DNA of 5,388 bases. Origin: Candidatus Bathyarchaeota archaeon (GTDB lineage Archaea; Thermoproteota; Bathyarchaeia; EX4484-135; B24-G1). The DNA lies in NCBI GenBank assembly GCA_003662535.1, contig QMYG01000051.1, forward strand, positions 1 to 5,388, in the 5' to 3' direction. The notes beneath the pieces are model-generated. The model worked only from the letters and a program-made list of their open reading frames with translations, was not told the DNA's origin and did no database searches. Position 1 is the stretch's first letter; every line of letters starts with the position of its first letter. This document shows, piece after piece, positions 1 through 5,388 of this stretch. The position numbers and the translations under genes were made by a program.

Positions 1-148
1 CTTTTAGGTCGTCCACGTAGAGTCTGTGGCCCTCCTTCCGCCACCACCCGTCCATCACACGGTCTGGGAAAATTATCACGTCGCTCGTGTATCTCTTGCC
101 GTCTACCACGATATAGCCGAAGCCGTAGGCCTCGATTGTTGGGGGCAT
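1..148 (-). CDS. Mth938-like (DUF498) domain protein, 3' end beyond the window
   Basis: This partial gene holds 49 codons from an ATG at 148-146 and leaves the window at base 1. The translation has the core of the Mth938/DUF498 family: IEAYGFGYIVVDGKRY (residues 5-20), then DVIIFPDRV and the very characteristic DGWWRKEGH (residues about 33-41). The family includes archaeal MTH938 and the eukaryotic NDUFAF3 and AAMDC proteins. Members are small single-domain proteins of about 110-130 residues; NDUFAF3 helps assemble respiratory complex I, but the archaeal role is unknown. The start is supported by a GGAGG 8 bases upstream of the ATG (about 157-161). The frame is open for another 17 codons upstream, but that stretch has no family resemblance and no comparable ribosome site. 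The gene follows the winged-helix regulator by 46 bp on the same strand, so the two are probably co-transcribed. Family assignment is strong; function is not inferable here. Confidence 0.85.
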   Translation of the reverse strand, partial: MPPTIEAYGFGYIVVDGKRYTSDVIIFPDRVMDGWWRKEGHRLYVDDLK

Positions 149-194
149 GTTTAGCGCCTCCAAAACTCTTCTATTCTGAGCCTGCGATATAAGG

Positions 195-482
195 TTAGGC
201 TGAGACAAAATCCGAGATGCTCTGCTGTCCTAGGCCCGTCAGCCTCCACCTGTAGGGGCGCTTACCAACACGCTCAACAACACCATCACGCTCCAAGTTC
301 CGCAGCTGCTCCAAGACAGCCCCATAACTCATGCCTACCCTCTCCGCAATCTCCCTAGCTGTGAGAAGCTCACGCTCCAAAGCCAGCAGGATTTTCGTCC
401 GGCTTTCTAGGCCCGGACGCACATTCTTAACTATCCTAACGTAGGCCTTCGGATGCAGAGCCACGCTCAACGCCACTCCCAA
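195..482 (-). CDS. small winged-helix (ArsR-like) transcriptional regulator
   Basis: This 95-residue protein is almost entirely one winged helix-turn-helix domain. Residues 24-39 form the first helix (GLESRTKILLALERE). Residues 41-64 are the helix-turn-helix, with LTAREIAERVGMSYGAV and a recognition helix at about 52-64. Residues 65-82 form the wing (DGVVERVGKRPYRWRL). The tail is LTGLGQQSISDF, a pattern I associate with a family of small archaeal ArsR-like regulators. No metal-binding cysteines and no ligand domain are visible, so the signal it senses is unknown. The longest frame starts at TTG (482-480). GTG at 464-462 is an attractive alternative: it gives MALHPKAYVRIVKN and has GGAGTG about 9 bases upstream. 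An 8-bp inverted repeat lies directly upstream, across the likely TATA box and transcript start, which suggests autorepression. The Mth938-like gene downstream is the likely co-transcribed partner. Confidence 0.82.
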   Translation of the reverse strand: MGVALSVALHPKAYVRIVKNVRPGLESRTKILLALERELLTAREIAERVGMSYGAVLEQLRNLERDGVVERVGKRPYRWRLTGLGQQSISDFVSA

Positions 483-489
483 AAGTATT

Positions 490-515
490 AATGATTAGCC
501 GAAAAATTAATCATT
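490..515. promoter_or_regulatory. inverted-repeat operator candidate upstream of the winged-helix gene
   Basis: AATGATTA (490-497) and TAATCATT (508-515) are perfect 8-bp inverted arms around a 10-bp spacer, 8 bases upstream of the TTG start. A second pair, ATTAGC (494-499) and GCTAAT (517-522), overlaps it. On the minus strand the spacer side contains TTAATTTTT (510-502), a plausible TATA box that would place transcription starting near 480. The arms therefore cover the TATA box and start site, where archaeal repressors commonly bind. That the neighbouring regulator binds here is inference. Confidence 0.5.
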
Positions 516-556
516 TGCTAATTTTCCTCTCCACCTTCATCACGGTTGTGGATAGG

Positions 557-587
557 GCTTGACAGCAGGGCTCTACTGCGGTCAGGT
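557..587 (-). terminator. hairpin in the 3' untranslated region of polC
   Basis: Just past the polC stop codon, minus-strand bases 584-576 pair with 568-560. This makes an 8-bp stem with one internal C-U mismatch and a 7-base loop (575-569). No U-run follows at once; the first T-rich tract on the minus strand is at about 510-502. Archaeal termination relies mainly on T-tracts, so this may be an RNA 3'-end or stability structure rather than a true terminator. The role is uncertain; the complementarity is plain in the sequence. Confidence 0.35.
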
Positions 588-596
588 GGTGAAGCG

Positions 597-3500
597 TTAT
601 ATGAACTCCGCTAGTGTCGCCTGCTTCTTGCCCTTCTCCTCGAAGACGAGAGCTATCTCGTTCCTGATTAGCTCTAGCCTTTGGGCGTAGTATTCTGGCA
701 GTTTGTATTTCTCTATGAGCTTTCTGGCCGGCGCCAGATACTTCTCTATGTTGCCCCTGTGGACTGTCGTGGTGATTTCTCCCCCGCACTTTGGGCACCT
801 GCCGGAGAGGGGCACCCTCCTGAAGCGTTTGTTGCATTTCTTGCATCTGAAGCTCTGCGTCGTGTAGGCCCTGAGGTTTCCCGCTATGTCCCTTATGAAG
901 TGGGTTGTCAGAACCTTTAGCGCCACTTCCTCAGCGTTTACGGCGTCTAGGGCTTCAGCGAGCGCAAGCTGGCCCTCAAGCTTCTCCATCATGCTCTGCA
1001 AACGCTTATAGGAGCTTTCCAAGTTTCCAGCGTTAATGTTGCTCGTCGGAACCGTGTAGCCGTAGCCCTCAAGCTGGCCCGGCGTCCCCAATCGGTCGGC
1101 GACCAAATCAACATCCCCAGCTAGGTCCTTCGCCTGAACCCCGTTCAGCGCCGCCTCATAGAGCTTCAGCGGGTACCTCCAGTCTACGTCGAAGAGGTGT
1201 GCTTGACGCTGAACCTCGCTCGGGTCGATTGTGGGTATGATGAAGAGCGGTGCATCCATCATCCCACCTATCTTCGCTGGCAAGTAATCCCTAGAGAAGT
1301 TTAGGAGCACATCTAGCGCAAGCATGATGCTATCCTCGTCTCCATCACAGTCCCTACGCTTAGCCGAGTGCCAGAGTGGATGGGCATAGCAGACCTTCGC
1401 ATCCGTGAAGCCGATAATCCTGCCTATCACGCCGACGGATGTGTGGGGCGCCAGGCCTATCACTAGGTGGCCAACCAAGTCCTTCTGGCTTTCAGCCCTG
1501 TAGTAGGGCTCGACTCCGTAGAACCTTTCTAGGAGTTCGTCCACAAACTTCGAGACACGCAGGAGGTATTCCGCTGCCTCTCTGGGTATGATTATGTCGT
1601 GCACCTTGAGTTCGCATACTTGGTTTTCGTTGGTTAGGGGGTTTCCGTCTACGTCAGTCTCGTAGCCAAGCTGCTTAAGCGTCTCCACGTCTACGCCTAT
1701 TTCGGCTGGCTTGAAGTGGGTGAGCGGGGCGTTCGTTGCGTCGAAGCGTAGGGTTCCGTCCTTGTAGACTGATAGGTCGTAGATTGCTCGGAGAACCCCC
1801 TTCTCTACGGGTTCCGGAACCTTATCCCTGTTTGTTAGGCCCTTCACTCCCTTTATGAGCTGGGGCATGGACACCCCGAGCCTCTGACAGGCCTCCCTTA
1901 GGATTTCTCCGAGGCGGAGGAGCTGCCGGCCATAGGCCTGAGCTTCTAGACGGCAGTTAGGGCAGGTGGCGTCCTTCGGGAGCTCCCTCCCGCACTTCGG
2001 GCAGGCGTAAATCAGCTGCGTTTCTACCCCGCAGTTTTCGCACCTCGCCCTAAAGGTTATGTTTCCGCACTCCGGGCACCTACGCCTGACGAGCTCCACC
2101 TCGACGGCTGACTGCTCAGCCGCCTTCACGAGGTTCCTCTGCGAGCCCCCGGCCAGGCCCACGGGAAAGAGGACGTGCACTAGGGGCTGCATCTCCCTCC
2201 GCTTCGCCTTTTCAGGCCTGCCCATCCTAGCGCCCAGATAGCTCACTCCCTTTGGTCTGACCCTCAGTCCTGAAAGGGCCTGTATCAGCCTCAGCGGGTC
2301 GTCTATGGTGCTTGTTTCCTTTTCGGAGTCTACGTTCGGGTTTAGGCAGAAGAACAGGGCCTGTGCGTCGTCTCCGACAATCCTTATTTTTCCGTCCCCT
2401 ACACGATGCGGGACGCAAAGCCTCTCCAAAATTTCCTTAACCTTGCCGTCCACTGGGCCCGACAGCTCCGTTATTATGTCCCCGAAGGTCTTCGCCTCAG
2501 CTATTTTGAGCCAGTCCCTCAGCTGGCGAACCTGCTCGGAGGACAGAACCTCCCAAAAATACGTATAGGAGGGGTGAAGTGGAACCCCGAGCTTCTTACA
2601 GATTCTTACAGCCTCTTCTAGGCTTGGCTTGCGGGTTAAAGGCTCATCTAAAAGCTCCTTTAGGCGTTTTTCAGGGGTTCCCAGAAGCCTCGCCGCTTTT
2701 TCAAGGCTTCCCTCCAGTTTTTTCTGGATGGCCTCCCTCAGCTCCTCAGCCCACCACTCCTCGGTGTATCCCTGCGGGATTAACGCCCTATTATTGTAGA
2801 GGAAGTCCCCATAGCTGATGAGGAGGTCCCCGAGAAAAAGGACACGGCTCAACCTTTTCTTGACTCTAGCAACGTTCTCCATACTCACCCTAACTACCGA
2901 GCCGTCCCTCAGGAGAGCCACTGGAGGCTCAATATAGTCTACCGGGAGAGCTATACCCCCTTTCCCGGGCACATCCATTTTTAGCTGTGTCCCTACTGCG
3001 ATGAAGCCCCGCAGCAGGTGCATGGCTGCAGGGTGAACGCCTATGGCTGCTAGGCCCGTGTTTCTCGCCCTTCCGTAGCGTAGGCGGAAGCCTCCCGGCG
3101 TAGACGGGTTGGAGAAGATGGGCCTGCCGGCGATCACCTCCTCCATGAAGTCTGGAGCCTCGTTTTTGCCCTCCTCCCTCGCCTTCTTCAGCTCTGAAAG
3201 CCAGCTCCAACCCTCGAGGCCGAGCTTCTCCACGACGCTGAGAACCTTAGCAGCCCTACCGACGATGCCGTCGTTCACGACACGCAGAGCCCCGCCCCTC
3301 AGCCTATTGGTCTCGACTCTCTGAAGGTTCCTGAAGGACGAGACCTCCACTTGGCTTGTCCCGACTCCTGTTGCTTCTACTGGTAGACGCTCTAGGGCAT
3401 AGCGGATGTGCTGGTCTGATATGTGGTATTGGAACCTCCCGACTTCACGCTCGTGCAGCCTAAGCTCCTCTATGAAGCGGTCTATCTCCTCCTCTGTCGG

Positions 3501-4064
3501 TTTATATCTGTCTAGGCCCAGAAGCTTCCTCACGAAGTCTCCAACCACGAGCGTTAGTGCTTGCTCCGTTCCCCCAGCTGAGCGTATGGGGCCGGCGAAG
3601 TATATCGCCAGATAGCGGCTTCCGTCAGGGTTCTTCTTTATCGCCACACGGGATATGCCCTCAATCGGGGCCGCCGTAATGCCCTCAGTGAGGATAGCCA
3701 AAGCCGCCCTAACAGCCTGCTCAGCAGCCTCCTCTTCGCTCAGTCTACCGAACTTCCCATAGACTATTTCCTCTGCGATTTTGAAGGCGAGCTCCTCCCT
3801 CGGAAGCTTCTTGCTGAGCTCCCTTATGCTCTCAGCTACGCCCTTAGGCCCAACCATGCCCTCCACACGCTGGGCGAGGTCCTCCACGACGAGGGGTTCG
3901 GGGTGCGGCTTTGGGTCGAAGCCCCTACTCCTAGCTTTTTTCGCCACCTCGTATAGGCGTGCCAGCTCCTCTTTTAACTGCCTGTAGTATTGCTGGTAGG
4001 CTTCGCTTAGGTTCAAGGCCTTCCAGAAGCCCCTCTGGAGGCCTCCCTTTTCACGGTTCTGCAC
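597..4064 (-). CDS. polC: DNA polymerase D (PolD) large subunit DP2
   Basis: This is the catalytic subunit of the heterodimeric replicative polymerase PolD; the DP1 exonuclease partner is not in the window. At 1155 residues it is normal length for an intein-free DP2. Hallmarks in order: LVGPKGVAE-like N-terminal block (69-78), LAILTEGI with APIEGI (122-137), YFAGPIRSAGGT (155-166), VETNRLRGGA (250-259), RLRYGRARNTGLAAIGVHPA (327-346), GTQLKMDVPGKG (358-369), GARMGRPEKAKRR (611-623). The catalytic loop is RRDCDGDED (903-911), with D907 and D909 matching the essential aspartates, followed by LLNFSRDYLP. Zinc-binding cysteines lie at 663/666/675/678, 688/691/701/704 and 1074/1077/1090/1093. The protein ends in QATLAEFI, a PCNA-interacting PIP box. 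The longest frame uses GTG at 4064, without a clear ribosome site. TTG at 4016-4014 (residue 17) would begin MNLSEAYQQYY and aligns better with the N-termini I recall for Pyrococcus DP2. The gene follows GGGP synthase by 88 bp and is probably in the same operon. The family call is near certain; the start is not. Confidence 0.97.
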   Translation of the reverse strand: MQNREKGGLQRGFWKALNLSEAYQQYYRQLKEELARLYEVAKKARSRGFDPKPHPEPLVVEDLAQRVEGMVGPKGVAESIRELSKKLPREELAFKIAEEIVYGKFGRLSEEEAAEQAVRAALAILTEGITAAPIEGISRVAIKKNPDGSRYLAIYFAGPIRSAGGTEQALTLVVGDFVRKLLGLDRYKPTEEEIDRFIEELRLHEREVGRFQYHISDQHIRYALERLPVEATGVGTSQVEVSSFRNLQRVETNRLRGGALRVVNDGIVGRAAKVLSVVEKLGLEGWSWLSELKKAREEGKNEAPDFMEEVIAGRPIFSNPSTPGGFRLRYGRARNTGLAAIGVHPAAMHLLRGFIAVGTQLKMDVPGKGGIALPVDYIEPPVALLRDGSVVRVSMENVARVKKRLSRVLFLGDLLISYGDFLYNNRALIPQGYTEEWWAEELREAIQKKLEGSLEKAARLLGTPEKRLKELLDEPLTRKPSLEEAVRICKKLGVPLHPSYTYFWEVLSSEQVRQLRDWLKIAEAKTFGDIITELSGPVDGKVKEILERLCVPHRVGDGKIRIVGDDAQALFFCLNPNVDSEKETSTIDDPLRLIQALSGLRVRPKGVSYLGARMGRPEKAKRREMQPLVHVLFPVGLAGGSQRNLVKAAEQSAVEVELVRRRCPECGNITFRARCENCGVETQLIYACPKCGRELPKDATCPNCRLEAQAYGRQLLRLGEILREACQRLGVSMPQLIKGVKGLTNRDKVPEPVEKGVLRAIYDLSVYKDGTLRFDATNAPLTHFKPAEIGVDVETLKQLGYETDVDGNPLTNENQVCELKVHDIIIPREAAEYLLRVSKFVDELLERFYGVEPYYRAESQKDLVGHLVIGLAPHTSVGVIGRIIGFTDAKVCYAHPLWHSAKRRDCDGDEDSIMLALDVLLNFSRDYLPAKIGGMMDAPLFIIPTIDPSEVQRQAHLFDVDWRYPLKLYEAALNGVQAKDLAGDVDLVADRLGTPGQLEGYGYTVPTSNINAGNLESSYKRLQSMMEKLEGQLALAEALDAVNAEEVALKVLTTHFIRDIAGNLRAYTTQSFRCKKCNKRFRRVPLSGRCPKCGGEITTTVHRGNIEKYLAPARKLIEKYKLPEYYAQRLELIRNEIALVFEEKGKKQATLAEFI

Positions 4065-4072
4065 AGGCCCAT
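4013..4072 (-). other. possible 19-codon upstream ORF overlapping the polC start
   Basis: An ATG at 4072-4070 opens a 19-codon frame (MGLCRTVKREASRGASGRP) out of frame with polC. Its TGA stop (4015-4013) overlaps the in-frame TTG at 4016-4014 as TTGA. That arrangement is typical of translational coupling, and this TTG is the polC start favoured by alignment. A candidate TATA box at 4107-4099 would start transcription only about 5 bases before the ATG. The peptide itself resembles nothing I know, and chance is a real alternative. Confidence 0.25.
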
Positions 4073-4098
4073 GAAACTATCCCGTGTGAGAGGGGATG

Positions 4099-4107
4099 AA
4101 AAATAAA
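4099..4107 (-). promoter_or_regulatory. candidate TATA box for polC, or T-tract terminator of the upstream gene
   Basis: The minus strand reads TTTATTTTT in the 88-bp gap between GGGP synthase and polC. As a TATA box it would direct transcription from about 4077, giving polC its own promoter inside the operon. Read the other way, a T-rich run shortly after the GGGP synthase stop, preceded by the small GGCC-CTGA-GGCC repeat (4123-4134), could terminate the upstream transcript. The sequence alone does not decide between these, and both could operate. Confidence 0.4.
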
Positions 4108-4152
4108 CTTGAAACTGCTACAGGCCCTGAGGCCCGCTGAACACCCTCCTCC

Positions 4153-4902
4153 TTACCTCTTACGTATGGCCGAAACCAGCTCCCCTATCTTCCTCCCAGC
4201 GTCAGAAACACTCTCAATAACAGTCCCAGTCACTATGATGTTGGCACCAGCCTCGACGAGGCGCCTCGCCTGCTCGCCAGTCCTTATCCCACCACCAACG
4301 ATGATGGGTATATCCACGGCCTTCCTAACAGCCCTAACCATCTCCTCGGAAACAGGCTCCTCAGCGCCAGAACCCGCCTCTAGGTAGACGAAGCGCATCC
4401 CGAGGAACTGGGCGGCCAGTGCGAAGGCCGCCGCAAGCTCTGGCTTACCCCTCGGCAGGGGTGTCGCCCTACCTATGAAGCCAGCCGTTACCCCGGAGCC
4501 TATGATGACGTAGCCCATGGGGATGGGCTCTATCCCGTAGGCTTTGACGGCTGGGGCTCCGAGAACCTGTGCCCCTATGATGAAGTAGGGGTCTGAGGAG
4601 TTTAGCAGGCTCATGAACCAGATGGCGTCTGCGTATTTGCTTATGCCCGTTACGTTGTTTGGGAAGAGTATCACGGGTATGCCGACGGCCTCCTTAATCG
4701 CCTTCACAACAGCGTCTACCCGCTCAACCAAAGCTACAGTCGAGCCGCCAACCATTATGGCGGCTGTTCCCTGACGCTCAGCCTCCCTAGCTACCTTTGC
4801 AGCCTGCTCGGGCTTCGCAACCTCAGGGTCTATGAGAACCATGTGTATGGCTCCTTCTCTGGCTATCCTGTCTAGGAGGTACTTCTCAACCTTGCCCGCC
4901 AA
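4153..4902 (-). CDS. geranylgeranylglyceryl phosphate synthase (GGGP synthase)
   Basis: The enzyme joins geranylgeranyl diphosphate to sn-glycerol 1-phosphate, forming the first ether bond of archaeal membrane lipids. It is a TIM-barrel of the PcrB/GGGPS family, and 249 residues is the usual length. Visible motifs: IHMVLIDPE (19-27, Mg/phosphate-side Asp25), VGGS (51-54), ILFPNNVTGISKYADAI (78-94), FMSLLNSSDPYFIIGAQ (96-112), YLEAGSGA (173-180, glycerol-phosphate site), VGGGIRTGEQA (202-212) and VTGTVIE (224-230). The FMSLLNS block and the IIGAQ segment match group II (often hexameric) enzymes. The start is TTG at 4902-4900, with GGAGAGG about 7 bases upstream; it gives MAGKVEKYLLDRI, the expected N-terminus. 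The first 17 bases overlap the end of the Elf1-like gene, which argues for translational coupling. A soluble or membrane-surface enzyme is expected. Identification is very secure; group II membership is inference from motifs. Confidence 0.95.
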   Translation of the reverse strand: MAGKVEKYLLDRIAREGAIHMVLIDPEVAKPEQAAKVAREAERQGTAAIMVGGSTVALVERVDAVVKAIKEAVGIPVILFPNNVTGISKYADAIWFMSLLNSSDPYFIIGAQVLGAPAVKAYGIEPIPMGYVIIGSGVTAGFIGRATPLPRGKPELAAAFALAAQFLGMRFVYLEAGSGAEEPVSEEMVRAVRKAVDIPIIVGGGIRTGEQARRLVEAGANIIVTGTVIESVSDAGRKIGELVSAIRKR

Positions 4903-5152
4903 CCTCTATCCTCTCCAAGAGCTTCCCGGAGTGATACTGATCTGTGAAGATGCAGTAGACGTCTACATCCTCATAAATTGGCTTTATATCTATGACTGCC
5001 GACAGCCGACAGCTTCCACACTTAACAATAGCCTTATTTTGCCCTTTAAGCCTCTCCACGCGTATGGATTCTCTGCCGCATCTGGGGCAGAGGAAGACCT
5101 TTGGCAATTTCTTCTTGGGCATGCGAATTACTTTTCTTCTCCTCCTACCCAA
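4886..5152 (-). CDS. Elf1-like transcription elongation factor, zinc ribbon
   Basis: The 88-residue protein starts with a basic tail (MGRRRRK, further Arg/Lys to residue 18). It then carries a CxxC...CxxC zinc ribbon: C22/C25 in FLCPRCGRES and C45/C48 in VKCGSCRLSA. The end is an acidic, aromatic segment (IYEDVDVYCIFTDQYH, 59-74). This layout matches eukaryotic Elf1/ELOF1, which binds elongating RNA polymerase II; the basic MGKRK-type start and the DVY...D segment are shared. Archaeal homologues have been described mainly in the TACK group. The start chosen is TTG at 5152-5150 because it retains the family's basic MGRRR start; ATG at 5122-5120 (residue 11) would remove half of that tail. No strong ribosome site precedes the TTG, so a short or near-leaderless message is possible. 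The stop lies inside the GGGP synthase start, making it the first gene of the presumed elf1-GGGPS-polC operon. Partnership with RNA polymerase is inferred from family. Confidence 0.85.
   Translation of the reverse strand: MGRRRRKVIRMPKKKLPKVFLCPRCGRESIRVERLKGQNKAIVKCGSCRLSAVIDIKPIYEDVDVYCIFTDQYHSGKLLERIEVGGQG
4893..4916 (-). promoter_or_regulatory. ribosome binding site and gene overlap that set the GGGP synthase start
   Basis: On the minus strand GGAGAGG ends about 7 bases before the TTG at 4902, inside the last codons of the Elf1-like gene, whose TGA follows at 4888-4886. A Shine-Dalgarno match with good spacing plus a 17-base overlap supports the rare TTG start and suggests that ribosomes finishing Elf1 help start GGGP synthase. 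Confidence 0.55.
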
Positions 5153-5279
5153 CCCTGTAGGCCCCCGTGGGGATGCGCACCTAGCCTTTAATAATATGGG
5201 TTGCAGATTAAAACGTTTGTTCTTATTTGGCTGAAGTAAATCATTTAAGACGACCTATCCTCCTATTAAGGGGGGTTGG
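5153..5279. promoter_or_regulatory. divergent promoter region between elf1-like and nadE-like genes
   Basis: This 127-bp gap separates genes transcribed away from each other, so it should hold both promoters. For the minus-strand operon the best TATA candidate is ATATTATTAAAGG (about 5197-5185), which would start transcription near 5165 and leave a leader of roughly 10-15 bases. For the plus strand, AAATCATTTAAG (5238-5249) is a weaker AT-rich candidate. A perfect 8-bp palindrome, AAACGTTT (5211-5218), sits between the two. A 4-bp G-C hairpin (CCCC 5162-5165 with GGGG 5169-5172) lies in the presumed Elf1 leader. Element placement is by eye. Confidence 0.5.
5268..5275 (+). promoter_or_regulatory. 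purine-rich ribosome binding site of the nadE-like gene
   Basis: AAGGGGGG ends four bases before the ATG at 5280. It is G-rich rather than the canonical GGAGG but is the only purine run near the start, and it indicates a leadered message. Confidence 0.4.
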
Positions 5280-5388
5280 ATGCCTCTTACTGCCGATGTT
5301 TTAAAAATAGATGCTGAGGACGTGAAGAGGAGAATAACTTGGTTTATAAGGGACTATGTGGAGAAGAGCGGAGCTGAAGGCGTCGTCA
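5280..5388 (+). CDS. nadE: NAD synthetase (NadE), N-terminal part only
   Basis: Only the first 36 codons lie in the window. The translation starts MPLTADVLKID and continues with a helix VKRRITWFIRDYVEKSGAEGVV. This matches the N-terminus of single-domain archaeal NH3-dependent NAD synthetases, where an 'I..fiRdYv..sGa.GvV' segment leads straight into the first beta strand and the ATP-pyrophosphatase SGGxDS loop; that loop would begin just beyond the edge. The enzyme amidates nicotinic acid adenine dinucleotide to NAD with ATP in the last step of NAD synthesis. The start is the ATG at 5280, four bases after a G-run (AAGGGGGG, 5268-5275) that can serve as ribosome binding site; no alternative ATG, GTG or TTG in this frame is near. 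It is divergent from the elf1-led operon. The diagnostic active site is not visible, so this is a probable rather than certain call. Confidence 0.8.
   Translation, partial: MPLTADVLKIDAEDVKRRITWFIRDYVEKSGAEGVV

Noticed and set aside
537..585. Perfect box C motif (GTGATGA on the minus strand, 543-537) with a CTGA (585-582) upstream, suggesting a C/D box guide RNA
   Set aside because: The order is wrong (CTGA precedes box C), no second box C lies before the CTGA, and no CTGA follows within guide-RNA distance. A box motif this short occurs by chance.
511..846. Minus-strand 111-residue open frame ending MKVERKISK
   Set aside because: It overlaps the 3' end of polC in another frame, has low-complexity Arg/Gln-rich content, and resembles no family; it is a shadow of polC.
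1342..1371. Possible intein insertion at the DP2 catalytic loop, as in some Pyrococcus DP2 genes
   Set aside because: The catalytic loop DCDGDED and its flanks are contiguous and the protein has the normal intein-free length; there is no intein here.
2059..3324. Several plus- and minus-strand open frames of 60-93 residues inside polC
   Set aside because: All lie within the strongly conserved DP2 coding frame and show biased, non-domain-like composition expected of alternative frames.
4123..4134. GGCC-CTGA-GGCC repeat as a stand-alone intrinsic terminator
   Set aside because: The stem is only 4 bp and the T-rich run on the minus strand does not follow it directly; it is mentioned only as context for the promoter/terminator candidate.
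4819..4836. GGGP synthase reads IDPEV where many relatives have DP(D/E)K, suggesting a lost active-site lysine
   Set aside because: The Lys position varies among group II enzymes, and the Asp, VGGS, YLEAGSGA and VGGGIR motifs are intact, so there is no sign of inactivation.
4832..5191. 119-residue plus-strand open frame opposite the Elf1-like and GGGP synthase genes
   Set aside because: The opposite strand encodes two clear protein families, and this frame has no recognisable motif or ribosome site.

Overview
The window is ordinary archaeal chromosome carrying information-processing and lipid genes. It encodes the large subunit (DP2) of the archaeal replicative DNA polymerase D, a geranylgeranylglyceryl phosphate synthase (first committed enzyme of archaeal ether lipids) and an Elf1-type transcription elongation factor. 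PolD is absent from most Crenarchaeota (now Thermoproteia), and Elf1-like proteins are known mainly from the TACK and Asgard side. The combination therefore suggests a TACK lineage that keeps PolD (for example Bathyarchaeia, Caldarchaeales/Aigarchaeota, Korarchaeota or Nitrososphaeria) or an Asgard relative. This is inference, not a placement. The mix of Arg/Lys/Glu-rich proteins and G+C-rich coding sequence with AT-rich gaps would fit a thermophile.

Layout, left to right. (1) 1-148, minus: 5' part of an Mth938/DUF498-like gene running off the left edge. (2) 195-482, minus: a small winged-helix regulator 46 bp upstream of it, probably co-transcribed. (3) 483-596: AT-rich gap with a strong inverted repeat over the regulator's promoter and a hairpin just after polC. 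(4) 597-4064, minus: polC (DP2), full length, no intein. (5) 4065-4152: short gap with a candidate promoter and a small out-of-frame upstream ORF. (6) 4153-4902, minus: GGGP synthase. (7) 4886-5152, minus: Elf1-like zinc-ribbon protein whose 3' end overlaps the GGGP synthase start by 17 bp. (8) 5153-5279: divergent promoter region. (9) 5280 to the right edge, plus: first 36 codons of an NAD synthetase-like gene.

The minus-strand genes Elf1, GGGP synthase and PolC read as one transcription direction and probably one operon, with a possible extra promoter before polC. The regulator and Mth938-like gene form a second short unit with its own putative operator. No stretch over 300 bases lacks a gene. 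I see no tRNA, rRNA, CRISPR array, insertion sequence or defence island, and no convincing novel multi-gene system. The most interesting leads are the palindromic operator in front of the regulator and the unusual start region of polC.
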